Below, one piece after another: positions 10,055 to 21,362 of a DNA stretch of 40,976 bases (position 1 is the stretch's first letter; each line of letters starts with the position of its first letter). Below the pieces are notes generated by a model. The model did no database searches and had not been told where the DNA came from. It was given only the letters and a program-made list of their open reading frames with translations. A program made the translations under genes and the position numbers. Source of the stretch: Cylindrobasidium torrendii FP15055 ss-10 (taxonomy: Eukaryota > Basidiomycota > Agaricomycetes > Agaricales > Physalacriaceae); the NCBI GenBank assembly GCA_000934385.1, contig KN880649.1, forward strand, positions 1 to 40,976. Reading direction: 5' to 3'.

Positions 10055-12329
10055 ATGACACAGAAAGAACTCAGCTCTGCGGTGTCGCCGTACCCTTACG
10101 GATTTGCGCCGTATTCGCGCAGCGTTCGCACCTTTGACCGCGAGCGGGAGAGGAAGGTGGACCTGGGCGGGAGAGACGAGCCGTACAACTCTGATGACGA
10201 TGATGGTGCGGTCTACTGTCCGCTCCTGGCTTGTATTAACACTGTTCTATTAGCTGCTTTCGGCTTCGACCAAGACCGCCGCCGGGTCCCGAGGGCACGC
10301 TTGGAAAGCATACCGCCGTACCCGCCGCCGACGTTTCTTGAGGCCATGTCGACACCTATCGAGCCACTATCGCGCCGTGATGTTTTCCCTAGCGCAAACT
10401 ATGCAGAGCCACTCGAGCGTATTCGCGAATCGATGGCCAGTCAAGAACATCTTGAAAGCAGACCTTGCTCACGTCAGTCACAAAGAGCATGTCCTACAGA
10501 TTCAGCAGAGGAGCAGCAAGCGGAGATTGAGGAGCAGGGTACAGCGCAGGTGCCCGAGCAGGTGCCACAGGCGGAGCATCGAGAAGATAATCATGAAAAT
10601 CGCGCTCCAGAGACGCCAACACAGCCGCAAGAAGAGGCAGAGGCAGAGATGGTTCTCGTCGATGCCGATAATGTGCCAAAAGTCGAGGGTGCGTGTAAAA
10701 ACCTTGTCCGTATTTGATATATGTGTTGACGATTGCACTACAGACACCGCCGCCCCCGCGTCTAACCAGAGCAACGGACGCGGCCACTGGCCGCACTTTG
10801 ACATCATGCGCCGCCGGTCACGCGCCAATCTGCTCCTCAAGTTGGAAATGGGAGGAGGCAGCGGCACTGGTGGACAGGATGGAGAGACGACGCCGACTAC
10901 GGCGAGCACGTCCGCTGCCCCAGTGCCCCCGACACCCATTGCCACTGTGCCCAGTAAGCGCAGCAAGACTCGGCACTCGTCGCCTTTGCGCCTATTCACA
11001 CCAGGATCATTCCCGCCCTCTACTTCCTCGTTGGCCTCGAATTCAACAACATCTTTGCAAATGACGAGTCCGTCACCTTCGACAGCGCTGACGGTGCCCT
11101 CGACAGAGTCGTTGATACCGTCTCCGGAGCAAGAACCGCGGGCTGAGTCGCCCAGACTGGCTGCACCCATGTGTCCTCTGTCGCCGTTGCGGCATGCCAC
11201 GACCGACATCAAGCCAAAGGACAAGTCGCCTTTGAGAGCATCAGCCTTGATGTTATCTCCCATGACGAGTCTCAAGGGCAAAGCGCCTTCTACGAACCAG
11301 AGGAGTCTGTTAAAGCGATGGGTCACACACAAAGAACGAGGCAAGGAGAAAGAGAAAGAGAAGGGGAAGGCAAAGGAAGAGGCGTTTGAAGAGACCCATG
11401 AAGAGAAAGGCAAAGTCGGTATCAAGGAAGATCGGCCTACGAAGCAGGAGGCATCCGCACCGCTGCAGTCGAACGCCAGCACCTCCGAGGCGCTGGACAC
11501 CTGGGAGGTGGTTGGCGATGGTGATTCAAGCAGTGACCAACCCAGCGAGGACTCTTTTGATCTGCACGGCGGCGCCGATACAATGAGCGTCCTTTCAGCA
11601 CCGCTCCCTTCGTCGACCAGCAGTATGTTCGCAGGAGCACGTCCGGCATCCCCCGGGGCGGCCTCAATGGTCCTTATGCCTTCTGAAGGCGGATGCCACT
11701 GCCACTGCCACCATTGCATGCCTCTGAGGCCGACCTTTCACACTGTTGCAACTGCACCAGCACTTCCGTCGACGCCGATGTTGGCTCCGGTCCCCATTGT
11801 GCATGCGCCATCCATTGGGTTGAACGACACCTCTTCAGCAGAGCCACTGGTGTTGCCTATGCCAGCCTCGCCGGCGCCGAGCGTCACGCCGACGGCTACG
11901 CGACACGTATCGCCCGCGGTGACACCCAGGTCGGAAGATGAACCCCCAAGTGGGCCAGTTCGAGAGCTTAGGAACGTTGGATCGCAATACTCATTGCGGC
12001 AGGATGATACGACAGCAAGCGTTCCGGAGTCTGCGAGGTCGGCCACTCCATTGAGAGAAAGTGGACGAGAGTTGAGGAATGTGGGCTCGCAGTATTCACT
12101 ACGGTCGGCTGCTACGGGTGATATTTCGAGCGTACAGGAGTTGAGGCGGGCCTCCTCTCCACTGGCGACGCCCAGTAAGGCAGAGGTGTCGGAGCAGATC
12201 AGGCCAAATGGACGATGGACGGGCAACGGCAACGCGGCGCAGTATAGTTACCGACCTGCTGCTGGTCAGCACCACTACATGGGTCGTCCCCTTCCACCGC
12301 TACCTTCTCATTCAGCCGCTAGGGCCTAG
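10055..12329 (+). CDS. Large low-complexity Ser/Pro/Thr-rich protein with a repeated 13-residue motif
   Basis: Predicted 723 residues from exons 10055-10205, 10254-10688 and 10744-12329. No known domain recognised. The N-terminus has YPYGFAPYSRS and, shortly after an acidic DDDD run, IPPYPPPTF, a proline/tyrosine stretch that could bind WW or SH3 domains. A Glu/Gln-rich segment (AEEQQAEIEEQ) follows, then a long Ser/Thr/Pro-rich region, a Lys/Glu charged block around KERGKEKEKEKGKAKEEA and a His/Cys-rich patch CHCHCHHC near 11700. Close to the C-terminus RELRNVGSQYSLR occurs twice, at 11961-11999 and 12066-12104, with a weaker AQYSYRP later. Intron 1 (48 nt) is in frame and stop-free. Probably a largely disordered scaffold or signalling protein; the function is unknown. 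Confidence 0.7.
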
Positions 12330-12604
12330 TTCACCAATTTCTATCTCTACTTACTCACATCTGCGAACGATTTGGACTTCTAATTAGTTTTACATGTACT
12401 ATAGCCGGTACTAGCACTTACAACTGTATCAGTAGCGTTTGAGGCGATCTTCCAGCCAAGACACACATGCGCTACATGCCAACCCAAGGCTTTTCTTCAA
12501 ACCATGTTCGCGCAGTGGCACATTTGTGGCGCTCAGGCACGCATGAGCGATCCGATCATTTGCGGGGCCAGCCAATTGCCAGGCATCCTTTGCACGACGC
12601 TACC

Positions 12605-13298
12605 ATGTCATCTTTCTTTTCGCGACTTCACCGGGTCTGGCGCACAATTCGGCATCCAGTACGCTTCCACACCTTCTCGACAAGGGAATGCGTGCCAATG
12701 TTGTAGACCGGATATGTCGGCCGTGACTTGGAAGGGAACATGTTCTTCGAGAAACGCAATCCCTTACCGGATGCGCGGAGAATGAAGCGCACTGTGGAAT
12801 ACGCCACTAAGGATGCATACTGGGATTATATTGGTGGAAAGAAGAGGCTTCCAGGTGTGTGCGCCGGCTTCTTCTGTGTCATATCACACTTACCAGGACG
12901 GTAGCCCAGTGGTCTGCATGGCTATCCCACACGCGTATTGACGCGCCTACGTGGGATGTACGTCCTCCGCTATACATTCTCGTTGCTCATACACGTCCTT
13001 ATATCTATGTCAGGAACTACAAAGGGACATGGCACGGCAGCAGCAGCTAAAAATCCGCGTCGCAGCTATAGAGCAGCGAGACAGAGAAGAGAAGATGCTC
13101 ATTGCGCGACAGCAGTACGAAGCTCTCAATCCTCCACCACCGCAACAGGCAGAGCCACAGCCCGCTGCGAAAGAGCCAGTGGCTGCTCCCCAACAAGCAC
13201 CACGTCCTGGGAAGCCATTACCGAAGGTCCAAAGCCAGGGCAAAGATGACTGGGAACCTCAAGCATGGACAGCGAAGCCAGTCAGGAGAGGCGCTTGA
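12605..13298 (+). CDS. NDUFA12/NDUFAF2-like mitochondrial complex I protein
   Basis: Predicted 179 residues from exons 12605-12658, 12707-12854, 12905-12957 and 13014-13298, whose summed length is a multiple of three. Conserved blocks are YVGRDLEGNMFFEKRNP, RRMKRTVEY, YIGGKKRLPAQWSAWLSHTR and, after the last intron, APTWDELQRDMARQQQLK. These match the B17.2/B17.2L family, and the long charged, Pro/Gln-rich C-terminal tail and overall length favour the assembly-factor branch (NDUFAF2, mimitin) over the structural subunit NDUFA12. It is expected in the mitochondrial matrix, aiding late assembly of NADH:ubiquinone oxidoreductase. The N-terminus (SSFFSRLHRVWRTIRHP) is basic and Arg-rich, as in mitochondrial targeting segments. 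The reading is continuous with all four exons in phase. Confidence 0.85.
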
Positions 13299-14019
13299 TA
13301 CAATACTTTGGCATAATACTAACTTAATGCTTAACAACGCTTGCTCAAATCTGAGTTGCTCTCCGTGTTTCACAGACGCTCAGCCCATCGAGGTCTTCAA
13401 TTTACAGAGAGTAGCATCCTCGCCAGAATCAAACATCGTGCGTCTAACCTGAACCTTCCTATGCCGCTTTCGCATCCCAGATGTGACCGTTAGGCAAATT
13501 GGAGCTTGGTGCCCAACCAGGCCCAACCAATGAACTTTGCGGTCCGGTCGATTGCATCGCAAAGTGCGATGCAGAAAGCAGAGCATTGTTGAACAAGGCA
13601 TTCCTTATGTCTGTTTTGAAGAACTACGAAATGAACGGTACCGGTTTCAATTGGATTGACTCGCACACGCTGGCTTCCGGATGCCAGGAAGTGTGGGACA
13701 AGAGCGTTCGACTGGACAATGCTGCTGTAGACTGAGTGGCCTGAAGCAGGTATTCGGATGCGAAGGGACTCGTGCCCATTGCCTAGGACGCTTCGCTGTA
13801 GTGGTAATTTCGAATTTCAATCTCGCGGGACATACTTAAATGAGCTCGTCGATGCTTTTGGAAAACTAGCAAGACCGGTGATTGCCGGGCACAGTTGTGA
13901 TGGCCACTTTGCCGAAACCTTGTTCTCACGCGGGCAGTCACAAACCAGTGTCACATCTGCGCGTCTGATTTTTTCATCGAAAACGCTGCTCGCCCCCTTC
14001 GCCCGACGACCTCAAGACC
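13299..14019. other. Intergenic region with an unassigned open stretch; RPS11 promoter
   Basis: A 78-codon plus-strand ORF at 13499-13735 (ending DKSVRLDNAAVD) and overlapping minus-strand ORFs resemble nothing I know. They could be noise or a decayed gene. The last 100 bp before 14020 is C/T-rich, as is common upstream of fungal ribosomal protein genes. Confidence 0.3.
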
Positions 14020-14753
14020 ATGGCTGAACAAGTGCGTGACCTACCCTACAATCGAATCAAATCATGCTGAACCTATGTCCATCCATTCAGATTGAGAAGG
14101 CTTTCCAAAAGCAGCCCATCTTCTACAACGCCAAAGTTCGTGGTGCGTGTTGGAAAGATGATGAGATGGACGGAAGGAATTGATGTTTGGCGATGAATAG
14201 GCAGCAAGAAGGTTTCAACGAGGGAGAGACGCTGGTACAAGGATGTTGGACTAGGATTCAAGACACCCCAGGAGGCAATCAACGGCACCTACATTGGTGC
14301 GTTATCCGTCAGAAGGCGATAGACGCGTCCATTGACCATCTGCGAAGACAAGAAGTGCCCCTTCACCGGCGAGGTGTCCATCCGTGGCCGTATCCTGACC
14401 GGCAAGGTTGTGTCCACCAAAATGCTCCGCACCATCATCATCCGCAGGGACTACCTCCATTACATTCCGAAATATAGTGCGTTTATTGGCGCGTCCCATC
14501 ATAATCGAGTGCTTAGATCTACTATAGACCGTTACGAGAAGAGGCACAAGAACCTTGCGGCTCACGTCTCTCCCGCCTTCCGTGTTGAGGTTGGCGATGT
14601 TGTTACCGTTGGTGCGTGCTCTCTTTGTGTCTATCTAGATTCCCCCTCACAGTAGTCCAAGGCCAGTGCCGGCCACTCTCCAAGACTGTCCGTTTCAACG
14701 TCGTTCGGGTGACGAAGAACAGGGCAGCCGCCAAGGCGTTCAGCAAGTTCTAG
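14020..14753 (+). CDS. RPS11: 40S ribosomal protein S11 (uS17)
   Basis: Component of the small ribosomal subunit that contacts 18S rRNA. Six exons (14020-14031, 14091-14142, 14201-14296, 14348-14476, 14528-14611, 14662-14753) give 154 residues, close to the usual 155-160. Diagnostic segments are [72 protein letters not shown] and [19 protein letters not shown]. It ends AKAFSKF. The first exon codes for only four residues (MAEQ), a usual arrangement in ribosomal protein genes, where an early intron often supports expression. All donors are GTGCGT-like. Confidence 0.95.
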
Positions 14754-15005
14754 AGTGGGGAGATTATTCTACTACCTTGCGGTGTATGTTTACCTATGCT
14801 ATGAACCTTCATTATACGCTGTATGCAACTCTGAGAATGCGCGAATTATGCTTTCCGAGGCTGCGTGATTATGAAAGCTCCACTATTTCGTATACGGCTG
14901 AGTGAGGGAATTAGATTTGATTGCGGCCTTTTGGAGGAGACGTGCAGCACTCCTCCAAAAATGGTGCTGATGTCAGCAGTAATTCCACATGGCACGAGGG
15001 TCTGA
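14754..15005. other. Intergenic region between RPS11 and the PPZ gene
   Basis: RPS11 3' flank and the probable 5' leader or first exon of the phosphatase gene. ATGs occur at several places (for example near 14961, 14970 and 14990), but none is linked with certainty to the downstream frame. Confidence 0.3.
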
Positions 15006-16838
15006 TTGTCATTCCTGACCAGCACAGCAGGTTTCTCTCTTACCGCCTTTACTGTCGCCTTTGCCCTCGTCACGGGCGTAGTCCACTCATTTCACTCGTC
15101 GTCGTCCATAGTAGCAATCCTGGCGCCCACACTTCTTTCCGTATTTACTGGTCGGCTTGGCAAGAGCAGGCCAGCATCGCCTCAACCACCATCAACTCCA
15201 GCAGCGTCCTCCCACTCGTCGTCCAAAAAGACAAAGAAATCTTCGAAGGAAAAGGACAAAGACCGTGATGCGTCCCCTCCTGATGTCGCGGACAACGCGG
15301 GCACTCCACAAACCAGTCTCTCGCGGGCCACAGGTCCCGAGGCAGGCAAGACCGTGAACGGCGACAGCGCAGGGTCATCGACAGCCAATGGCTCGACGCC
15401 CAAATCGGCACCCATCAGTTTGTCCACCGAGGGCGCTTCCAGCGGGAATGGTTCGGCTTCCAACCCCTCTCCAACAGAACAGGCTGCCACTGCCTCAACA
15501 CCGTCTTCTGCAGGCGATGCAATGTCAACGTCAAAGCCAGCGCCCGCGCCGTTGGATATTCCGGCAACGCAGACCATATTGTCCAACAGTAACAACCCGT
15601 TCACGCCGGGATCCGCGTCCAGCAACGGCGGCGTAGTGCCAGATTCCGCAAGACTCAAACCGGCACCATTCGACGTGGACGATATGATCCAACGCCTACT
15701 TGACGTCGGATACACTGGCAAGGTCTCCAAGTCACTCTGCCTGAAGAACCACGAGATTACTGCCATTTGTATGGCTGCCCGGGAGGTCTTCCTATCCCAA
15801 CCAACACTCATCGAACTTTCCCCACCGGTCAAGATCGTTGGGGACGTCCATGGGCAATATTCGGACCTCATTCGATTATTCGAAATGTGCGGTTTTCCTC
15901 CCGCTGCGAATTATCTCTTCCTGGGCGATTACGTCGACCGTGGCAAACAGAGTCTCGAGACCATCCTGCTTCTCATGTGTTACAAGGTCAAGTACCCTGA
16001 GAACTTCTTTCTCCTACGAGGAAATCACGAATGCGCCAACGTCACGCGAGGTCAGCCCGCCCCTTCCTTTTAATCTGACTCGTCGCTCACCAGCGTCTCC
16101 TCCTCCCCAGTATACGGCTTCTATGACGAGTGCAAGCGGCGATGCAACATCAAAACGTGGAAGACCTTCATCGACGTCTTCAACTGCCTTCCCATAGCCG
16201 CAGTCGTTGCGGCCAAGATATTCTGTGTCCACGGTGGCCTTTCTCCATCGTTACATTCCATGGAGGATATCAGGCGGATACAACGACCAACGGATGTCCC
16301 AGACTACGGTCTCCTCAACGATCTCTTGTGGTCAGATCCCTCGGATACAGCACTGGACTGGGAGGATAATGAGCGCGGTGTCAGTTACTGCTTCGGCAAG
16401 GGGATCATTAACGAGTTCCTTGGCCGATACGACATGGATCTCATATGTCGAGCACACATGGTGGTGGAGGATGGATACGAATTCTGGAATGATAGAACGT
16501 TGGTGACAGTCTTCAGCGCACCGAACTATTGCGGAGGTGGGCATCCAGCTGTGCTTGCCGTTCCAGGTTACTAATGCTCTCCTCCAGAGTTTGACAACTA
16601 CGGCGCCTGCATGAGGTACGCCGTTTCGATTCATATTAACCTCGGCCTTGCTGACTTTTCCTCAACAGCGTCTCAGAAGATTTGCTCTGTGCCTTTGAGC
16701 TCTTGAAGCCGTTAGACGGTGCCGCGTTGCGAAAGGAAATGACCAAAGCTAAGAGGAAGAGGTAAGGTTTCTGTTAATGTCGATTCGTTCCCATGACCTA
16801 ACCGCTGCTTGTCTTTCAGCATGGCCACCGTCGCATAG
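15006..16838 (+). CDS. Ser/Thr protein phosphatase PPZ type; 5' end unresolved
   Basis: Fungal PP1-related phosphatase of the Z class, which in yeast controls K+ uptake, salt tolerance and cell-wall signalling and is inhibited by Hal3-type proteins. A Ser/Thr/Lys-rich N-terminal extension (about 15150-15660) precedes a complete catalytic domain. Metallophosphatase motifs are GDVHGQ, GDYVDRG and RGNHE, followed across an intron by [11 protein letters not shown], then [39 protein letters not shown] and [16 protein letters not shown]. The tail [20 protein letters not shown] is typical of PPZ rather than PP1. The last intron precedes a short terminal exon, with the stop at 16836-16838. The frame is open back to 15006 but has no ATG before the catalytic region, so the true start probably lies upstream across an intron. 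The 15006-15150 part is hydrophobic and may be non-coding. Confidence 0.9.
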
Positions 16839-17625
16839 TTTCTCTGACGGCTTCAATGGGAGGATTGTATCTTTACAAGCAAGGATAATCCGAGACGTCT
16901 AGTTCTTATTGTTTCGATTGCGATTCGAGCAGCCACTTGCGAACACACTGCGACTGCATTTCCGCTAGAACGTCGTTTTTCTCCCTTCTTTTCTACCTCC
17001 ATGCATCTTGTAATCTGTATATATAACACTTCACCCGGTACTCTAACGTAGGACAGGATAGGATACACCACCCTTTGCTTTCTCTCCGCGCCCTCCTTCA
17101 TCGGTTTGTTGTCGATGTTGTGTATAACGTCCTCAAATGTTTGCGACTCTTTTATTTCCTACTTTTTCTCTCTTTCTTCTTCGGTTGGTTCCGACAGACA
17201 CGCGTATTTATGACCTCCTTCGTAATGAGAACGCACATCCCTTGGGTTCTGGAGGGATGAGAGTAAGGATGTGTGTGATTATGTAACGCTGTGAGCGATC
17301 TCGAGTGGCAAAAGTTCGTTGTGGGCCCAATAAGCGGCATTTATCTCGGCGCTTACTCTGGCCGGGTACACCGCTGCAGGAATTGTATGCCACTCGTGAA
17401 TGTTATGGCCAGCGCTGCACTCTTGGTCACGGCGAGTAAGTGGACGACAAAGGCATGGTGAAGGCATGTAAGTACGGATCTTGAACCTCGTCCTCCCGCT
17501 CACAGCCTTGGCAGGCAGTTCAGTCGTATTAGAATGAAGATTACGTCTGGGCCACAATAAGTACTATGCACTCGAGTAGTATAGTATACAGATCCAGGTC
17601 AATGGTACAGTTAAGCTAATGCATA
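16839..17625. other. Convergent intergenic region
   Basis: Between the stops of the PPZ gene and the THI74-like gene. A T-rich stretch near 17150-17190 is the only compositional feature. Short ORFs here look like noise. It presumably holds both 3' untranslated regions. Confidence 0.35.
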
Positions 17626-19121
17626 TCATGTTGAAGCGCGAACCAAGTCAGATGCGAGGATGGTGAACGCGAGGAGGATGATGCAGGATCCTACGACTCC
17701 ACCGATGCTGACGGCCTGGAGGCCGGCGCCCCATAGGATGTCAGCGATGAAGACGAGGACTATGGTGAGTAGCCCTCCAACGCTGGTCATGACGGGTCCC
17801 CACATGGCCAAGAGGATCTACAAAGGGCATAGTGAACAAGAGCATAGAATAGCGTGGAGCGGCAGCTCAAAGCCTACGCACCATGAAGCCGGAGTTGAAT
17901 ATAACGCCGCTGAGTGCTATAGCAGCGATGCCGCCAAGGGTGGCTAAGCGTGTGGGAAAGACAAAGGTTTCGATATCGAGAAAATGGAGAGCGGGGAAGA
18001 TGATCCACATCACCAAGGCCGTAGAGACGCCAATAGTCGAGGTAAGGAAATTGGGATGGAAGCCAAACGGCAGTGGAGGCGTCACATCAGCGTCTTTGAG
18101 CGCACGCACTTCGTCCGCTTGTACAACTTCTGGATCGGCAGTGTCGAATACCTCTTCCTCGAGTAGAGGTTCGTACTCTGCACGTTCGGGATCCGAGGGT
18201 AGGGCAGCGTATTTCTTGTACATCACCTGATACAGTGCATATCCAATTGAGGCGGCGAGGGTAATGAGGTCGCCGATAAGCGGCGCAGTGGGGCCGGGGA
18301 CGGTGTTGGTAGAAGGCCCGGATGATGATGAGGATTTACTTGATTTATGGCCGCCATAAACTACGACGAGTACGCCAACGGTGGCAAGGACGACTGCGAA
18401 GAGACGGCGGGCCTCCCAGCGCAGGTGGAAAACCTTGACGGATATCAGATAGGAAAAGAATGCATTGGTGTTCCATATCGCTAGTGGGGCAAGAGTTCAG
18501 TGTGTCTTATCGCAGGCCAAACAGTGGATAGACAGAATGGATACATACCGGTAACATCGCTGACGCTGTCAAAGGAGTAAGCCTTGGACCGAGAGACGAG
18601 AAATGGATGAACGCACGACGCCATTGTCACAGCCGCGAACCAAAGCATCCCTGGCAGGTTGCACGCGACCATGAGCACCATGATGAGGGAGATGAATCTG
18701 GCCGTTGGGAAGCGGGCGTTGCTTGGAACGCGCATCTGTTCTCTGAGGGCAAGGGACAGACTGCGCAGAAGCGATGTTGTAGAGGACGTTGAGGCAACTT
18801 TGAGGTATAGCACATGTAGGGGGAATATTATCGCGAATGCAGAATGTACGACAAAGCTAGGGCTGGTCAGAGACGCATACATGCGATAGAGAATAGGATG
18901 AATCGCACAAGATGAAGAATGGCTTTCTGAATCCCAGGGTTGTTTGGACATACTGATGGCGGGGCGGTCATTATCTACAGCCACGTCCAAGACAGAGGCG
19001 GATGTAGTACCTGGGTCATTTCACTTTCCACAACAAATGCAACAAGTGTGCAGATGAAGACGACGATGGTAAATGTCCGTCCAACGTGCGGCAACGACGC
19101 ATGGCTATCGTGGTGGGTCAT
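17626..19121 (-). CDS. SLC35F/THI74-like drug/metabolite transporter family protein
   Basis: Polytopic membrane protein of the DMT superfamily, resembling the yeast THI74/YML018C and animal SLC35F5 group (vacuolar or endomembrane proteins of uncertain substrate). Reading leftwards from ATG 19121: the first helix is RTFTIVVFICTLVAFVVESE, then YVQTTLGFRKPFF and FVVHSAFAIIFPLHVLYL, a charged loop, and FISLIMVLMVACNLPGMLWF. Next come AIWNTNAFFSYLISVKVF, LFAVVLATVGVLVVVYGG, a Ser-rich loop, LIGDLITLAASIGYALYQVM, an acidic cytosolic loop, SALVMWII-like and IAAIALSGVIFNSGFM helices, and a final exon ILLAMWGPVMTSVGGLLTIV. The stop is at 17626-17628. The order of ten-odd helices fits the family. The start codons of this gene and RRP36 are only 109 bp apart. 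Confidence 0.75.
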
Positions 19122-19230
19122 GATGAAAGCGGGATGAAGGCCGTTTCACTACGCTCTGCAAGCGCTATAATGGTCGCGAGGAAATTCACGTGATGTCATC
19201 CGGCTCTGTCCAAAACTTTATTCTGCAATT
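19122..19230. promoter_or_regulatory. Compact bidirectional promoter (THI74-like / RRP36)
   Basis: Only 109 bp separate the two divergent start codons, so both genes almost certainly share promoter sequence. No obvious TATA box is present on either strand near the expected distance. Confidence 0.45.
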
Positions 19231-20620
19231 ATGCCTCGCCGACCACGCCCTGCCTCCAGGACTGCGCCAAAAACCGCTCCGAAAGAGAAGGAGCCGAAAA
19301 TTGCAAGACCCCAGAAGAGAAAGGCGCCCAGTCCAGATCCAGAGAGTAGCGAGGAAGAGCTGGAGGACGAGAGTGTTGGGCAGGAAGATTCACACGACGA
19401 AGATGAGGACTTTTCGGAGGAGGATGACCTAGATGCAGATGCAGACGCCCCGCGTGCAGTTCAGTGGATGGACGATGAGGACTCTGAAGAAGAAGAGGAG
19501 CCATTAGCAGGACCTTCAAAACCTGTGCGTGCTTACAGGTCTCCTTAACCCATTCTAACTGCATGCTAGAGTGACCTTCAGAATGGTCTGCTCCATTTTG
19601 CCCCCATGGATAACTGCTCATCTTTCCCAAGATCTATCTTCACTATCTTTGGGCGCATTGAGATCAGCGCAACGTAAAATCATCCAGGCAGAAGCCCTCG
19701 AAGATTCAGACGATGATAGTGACGGAGGAGACAGCGAATCTCCAGAGGCCGTATCCACGAAGGAAAAGCAGCCTGAAAAGCCCGAGTGGGATGCACATCC
19801 TAAGAAACCTATCGCACACCGTGCGCACAAGCATGCGTGAGTTCATTTGCACTCGCCCCATGACTCCCCCTTCTCACGCCATACTCAGTCCCCAAGAGGT
19901 GACATCAAAACGGCCCGTAGGCCGTGCTCGAACAGTTGTTGAGAGTCACAGTGTTGTACGCTCTTTTGCCCACCAGACTGTACCATCCAAGCTCACCGCT
20001 AGTCTTCACAGCAACCCCGCGATCCACGTTTCGTCGCTCTCACTGGAGAGTTCTCTCCAGAAAAGTTTACTCAAAACTATGCGTTCCTTACTGACTCGCA
20101 CAAAACTGAACTCTCGACGCTCCGCGAGAACTTGAAGCGTGCACGCAAGCTGGTGATCAATTCTCCCAAACACCTGCGTGCTGAACGAGAGGGTGAAGTA
20201 TCTCGCTTGGAATTCGCGGTAAAGCGCGCAGAGAGTGAGGTGAACAAGGATAGGCGCCTCAAAGTGGAACGTGACGCTTTGTCCAAACTGAAAAAAGAGG
20301 AGAAGGACAAGCGGGAGCAGGGCAAGGGCTCCTGGTACATGAAAGATGGTCAGTTCTTGTTTTCCACTCATTGTCCTTGCCGTCGCCTTCTCTGACCAAG
20401 CTAATGCGTCTTCATAGCCGAGAAGAAGAAGTTTATGATCAAGGCGCGCTATGATGCTCTTGCTGACTCTGGAGGCCAGCGGGCGGTGAAGAAGGCGATT
20501 GAGAAAAAGCAGAAGAAGATTGCGCAGAAGGAGAAAAAGTCGCGACCTTTTTCCGCGAGCCAGCAGTCCCAAGATAAAGGCTGGGGTGGGAGGGATAGCA
20601 AACGCAGAAGGCTGGCGTAG
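19231..20620 (+). CDS. RRP36: rRNA processing protein RRP36
   Basis: Nucleolar protein of the small-subunit processome, needed for early cleavages of pre-18S rRNA. Six exons (19231-19524, 19570-19585, 19632-19836, 19889-19955, 20012-20348, 20418-20620) give 373 residues. The N-terminus is basic, then strongly acidic (SSEEELEDESVGQEDSHDED). The conserved family core follows: LQNDLSSLSLGALRSAQRKI, SKRPVGRAR, QPRDPRFVALTGEFSPEKF, YAFLTDSHKTELSTLRENL, a basic coiled region, GSWYMKDAEKKKFMIKARYD and a Lys-rich C-terminus ending SKRRRLA. Exon 2 is only 16 nt. It restores the phase and supplies residues of the conserved core, so it is very likely real. Confidence 0.9.
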
Positions 20621-21362
20621 TCTCTACAGTTGCAGTCTTCGTCGAGTAAATCAAAAAGTACAACTGTGTAGTTATTGTGGGCATCGGATTCAATTGAATT
20701 TTGGCCCAAGATATTCCCATCGATCCTGAGCGCTTCAACAGGAGTAGCAATCAATAATCAATATAATATTCAATGCTTACTTAGCCATTTTCCAATTGTG
20801 AAGGATGGTCGAATCGGTGTCCCTCACATGCAGTTTTGGACAATTCGTGCTAGGGTCGGAGATTCTCGCACGACGCATTCGGTCCCCACAGTTTCGTGGT
20901 TCAAAACAATTGTATCAGGTTCGATATCTGCTTGTGTCTACCTATCAAGAGGACAACCATATGTGGCTGTTTGTGGCACTCAGAGGTTGGGCTACGAGTC
21001 AGTTTGAACCAACGACTGAAGGCGTGCTTAAAACACATGCACTCGACGACACTGAATGCATTGATTCTCATAACAACTAAAGAACATTCGCTTCGAACTC
21101 TGACCGTGCACTAGGTCTACAACTTGGGTCCTGCGAAACCTGATGTTTGCATACCGCAGACACCGATCTGACAGAAACTTGTACATCGGCACATTTCGGC
21201 ACGGGCCGGAGTTCCGGTTGGACGCATGCGATATTACGAGATGTTGTAACTTGTAAGGATCACGATCGAGAGCGTTGCACTGAAATTCCGACGGCCACCA
21301 TCACTCCTCATTCGTTATTTTGTCCTCACAGAGCAACTTCACTCTGTCCACTCGTTCTCATC
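20621..21362. other. Intergenic region upstream of the PHD-finger gene
   Basis: About 740 bp with several short ORFs of no recognisable character. It contains the RRP36 3' flank and the PHD-gene promoter and leader. No repeat or RNA gene seen. Confidence 0.35.

Noticed and set aside
10502..11719. Long minus-strand ORF (405 codons) opposite the low-complexity gene
   Set aside because: It mirrors a Ser/Pro-rich plus-strand exon of a well-supported gene, has no domain character and no exon partners.
13499..13735. 78-codon plus-strand ORF between the complex I factor and RPS11
   Set aside because: No recognisable motif and no convincing exon partners. Kept only as a note in the intergenic entry.
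15182..15871. Minus-strand ORF of 229 codons over the PPZ gene
   Set aside because: It overlaps the PPZ coding exon, whose phosphatase motifs are unambiguous.
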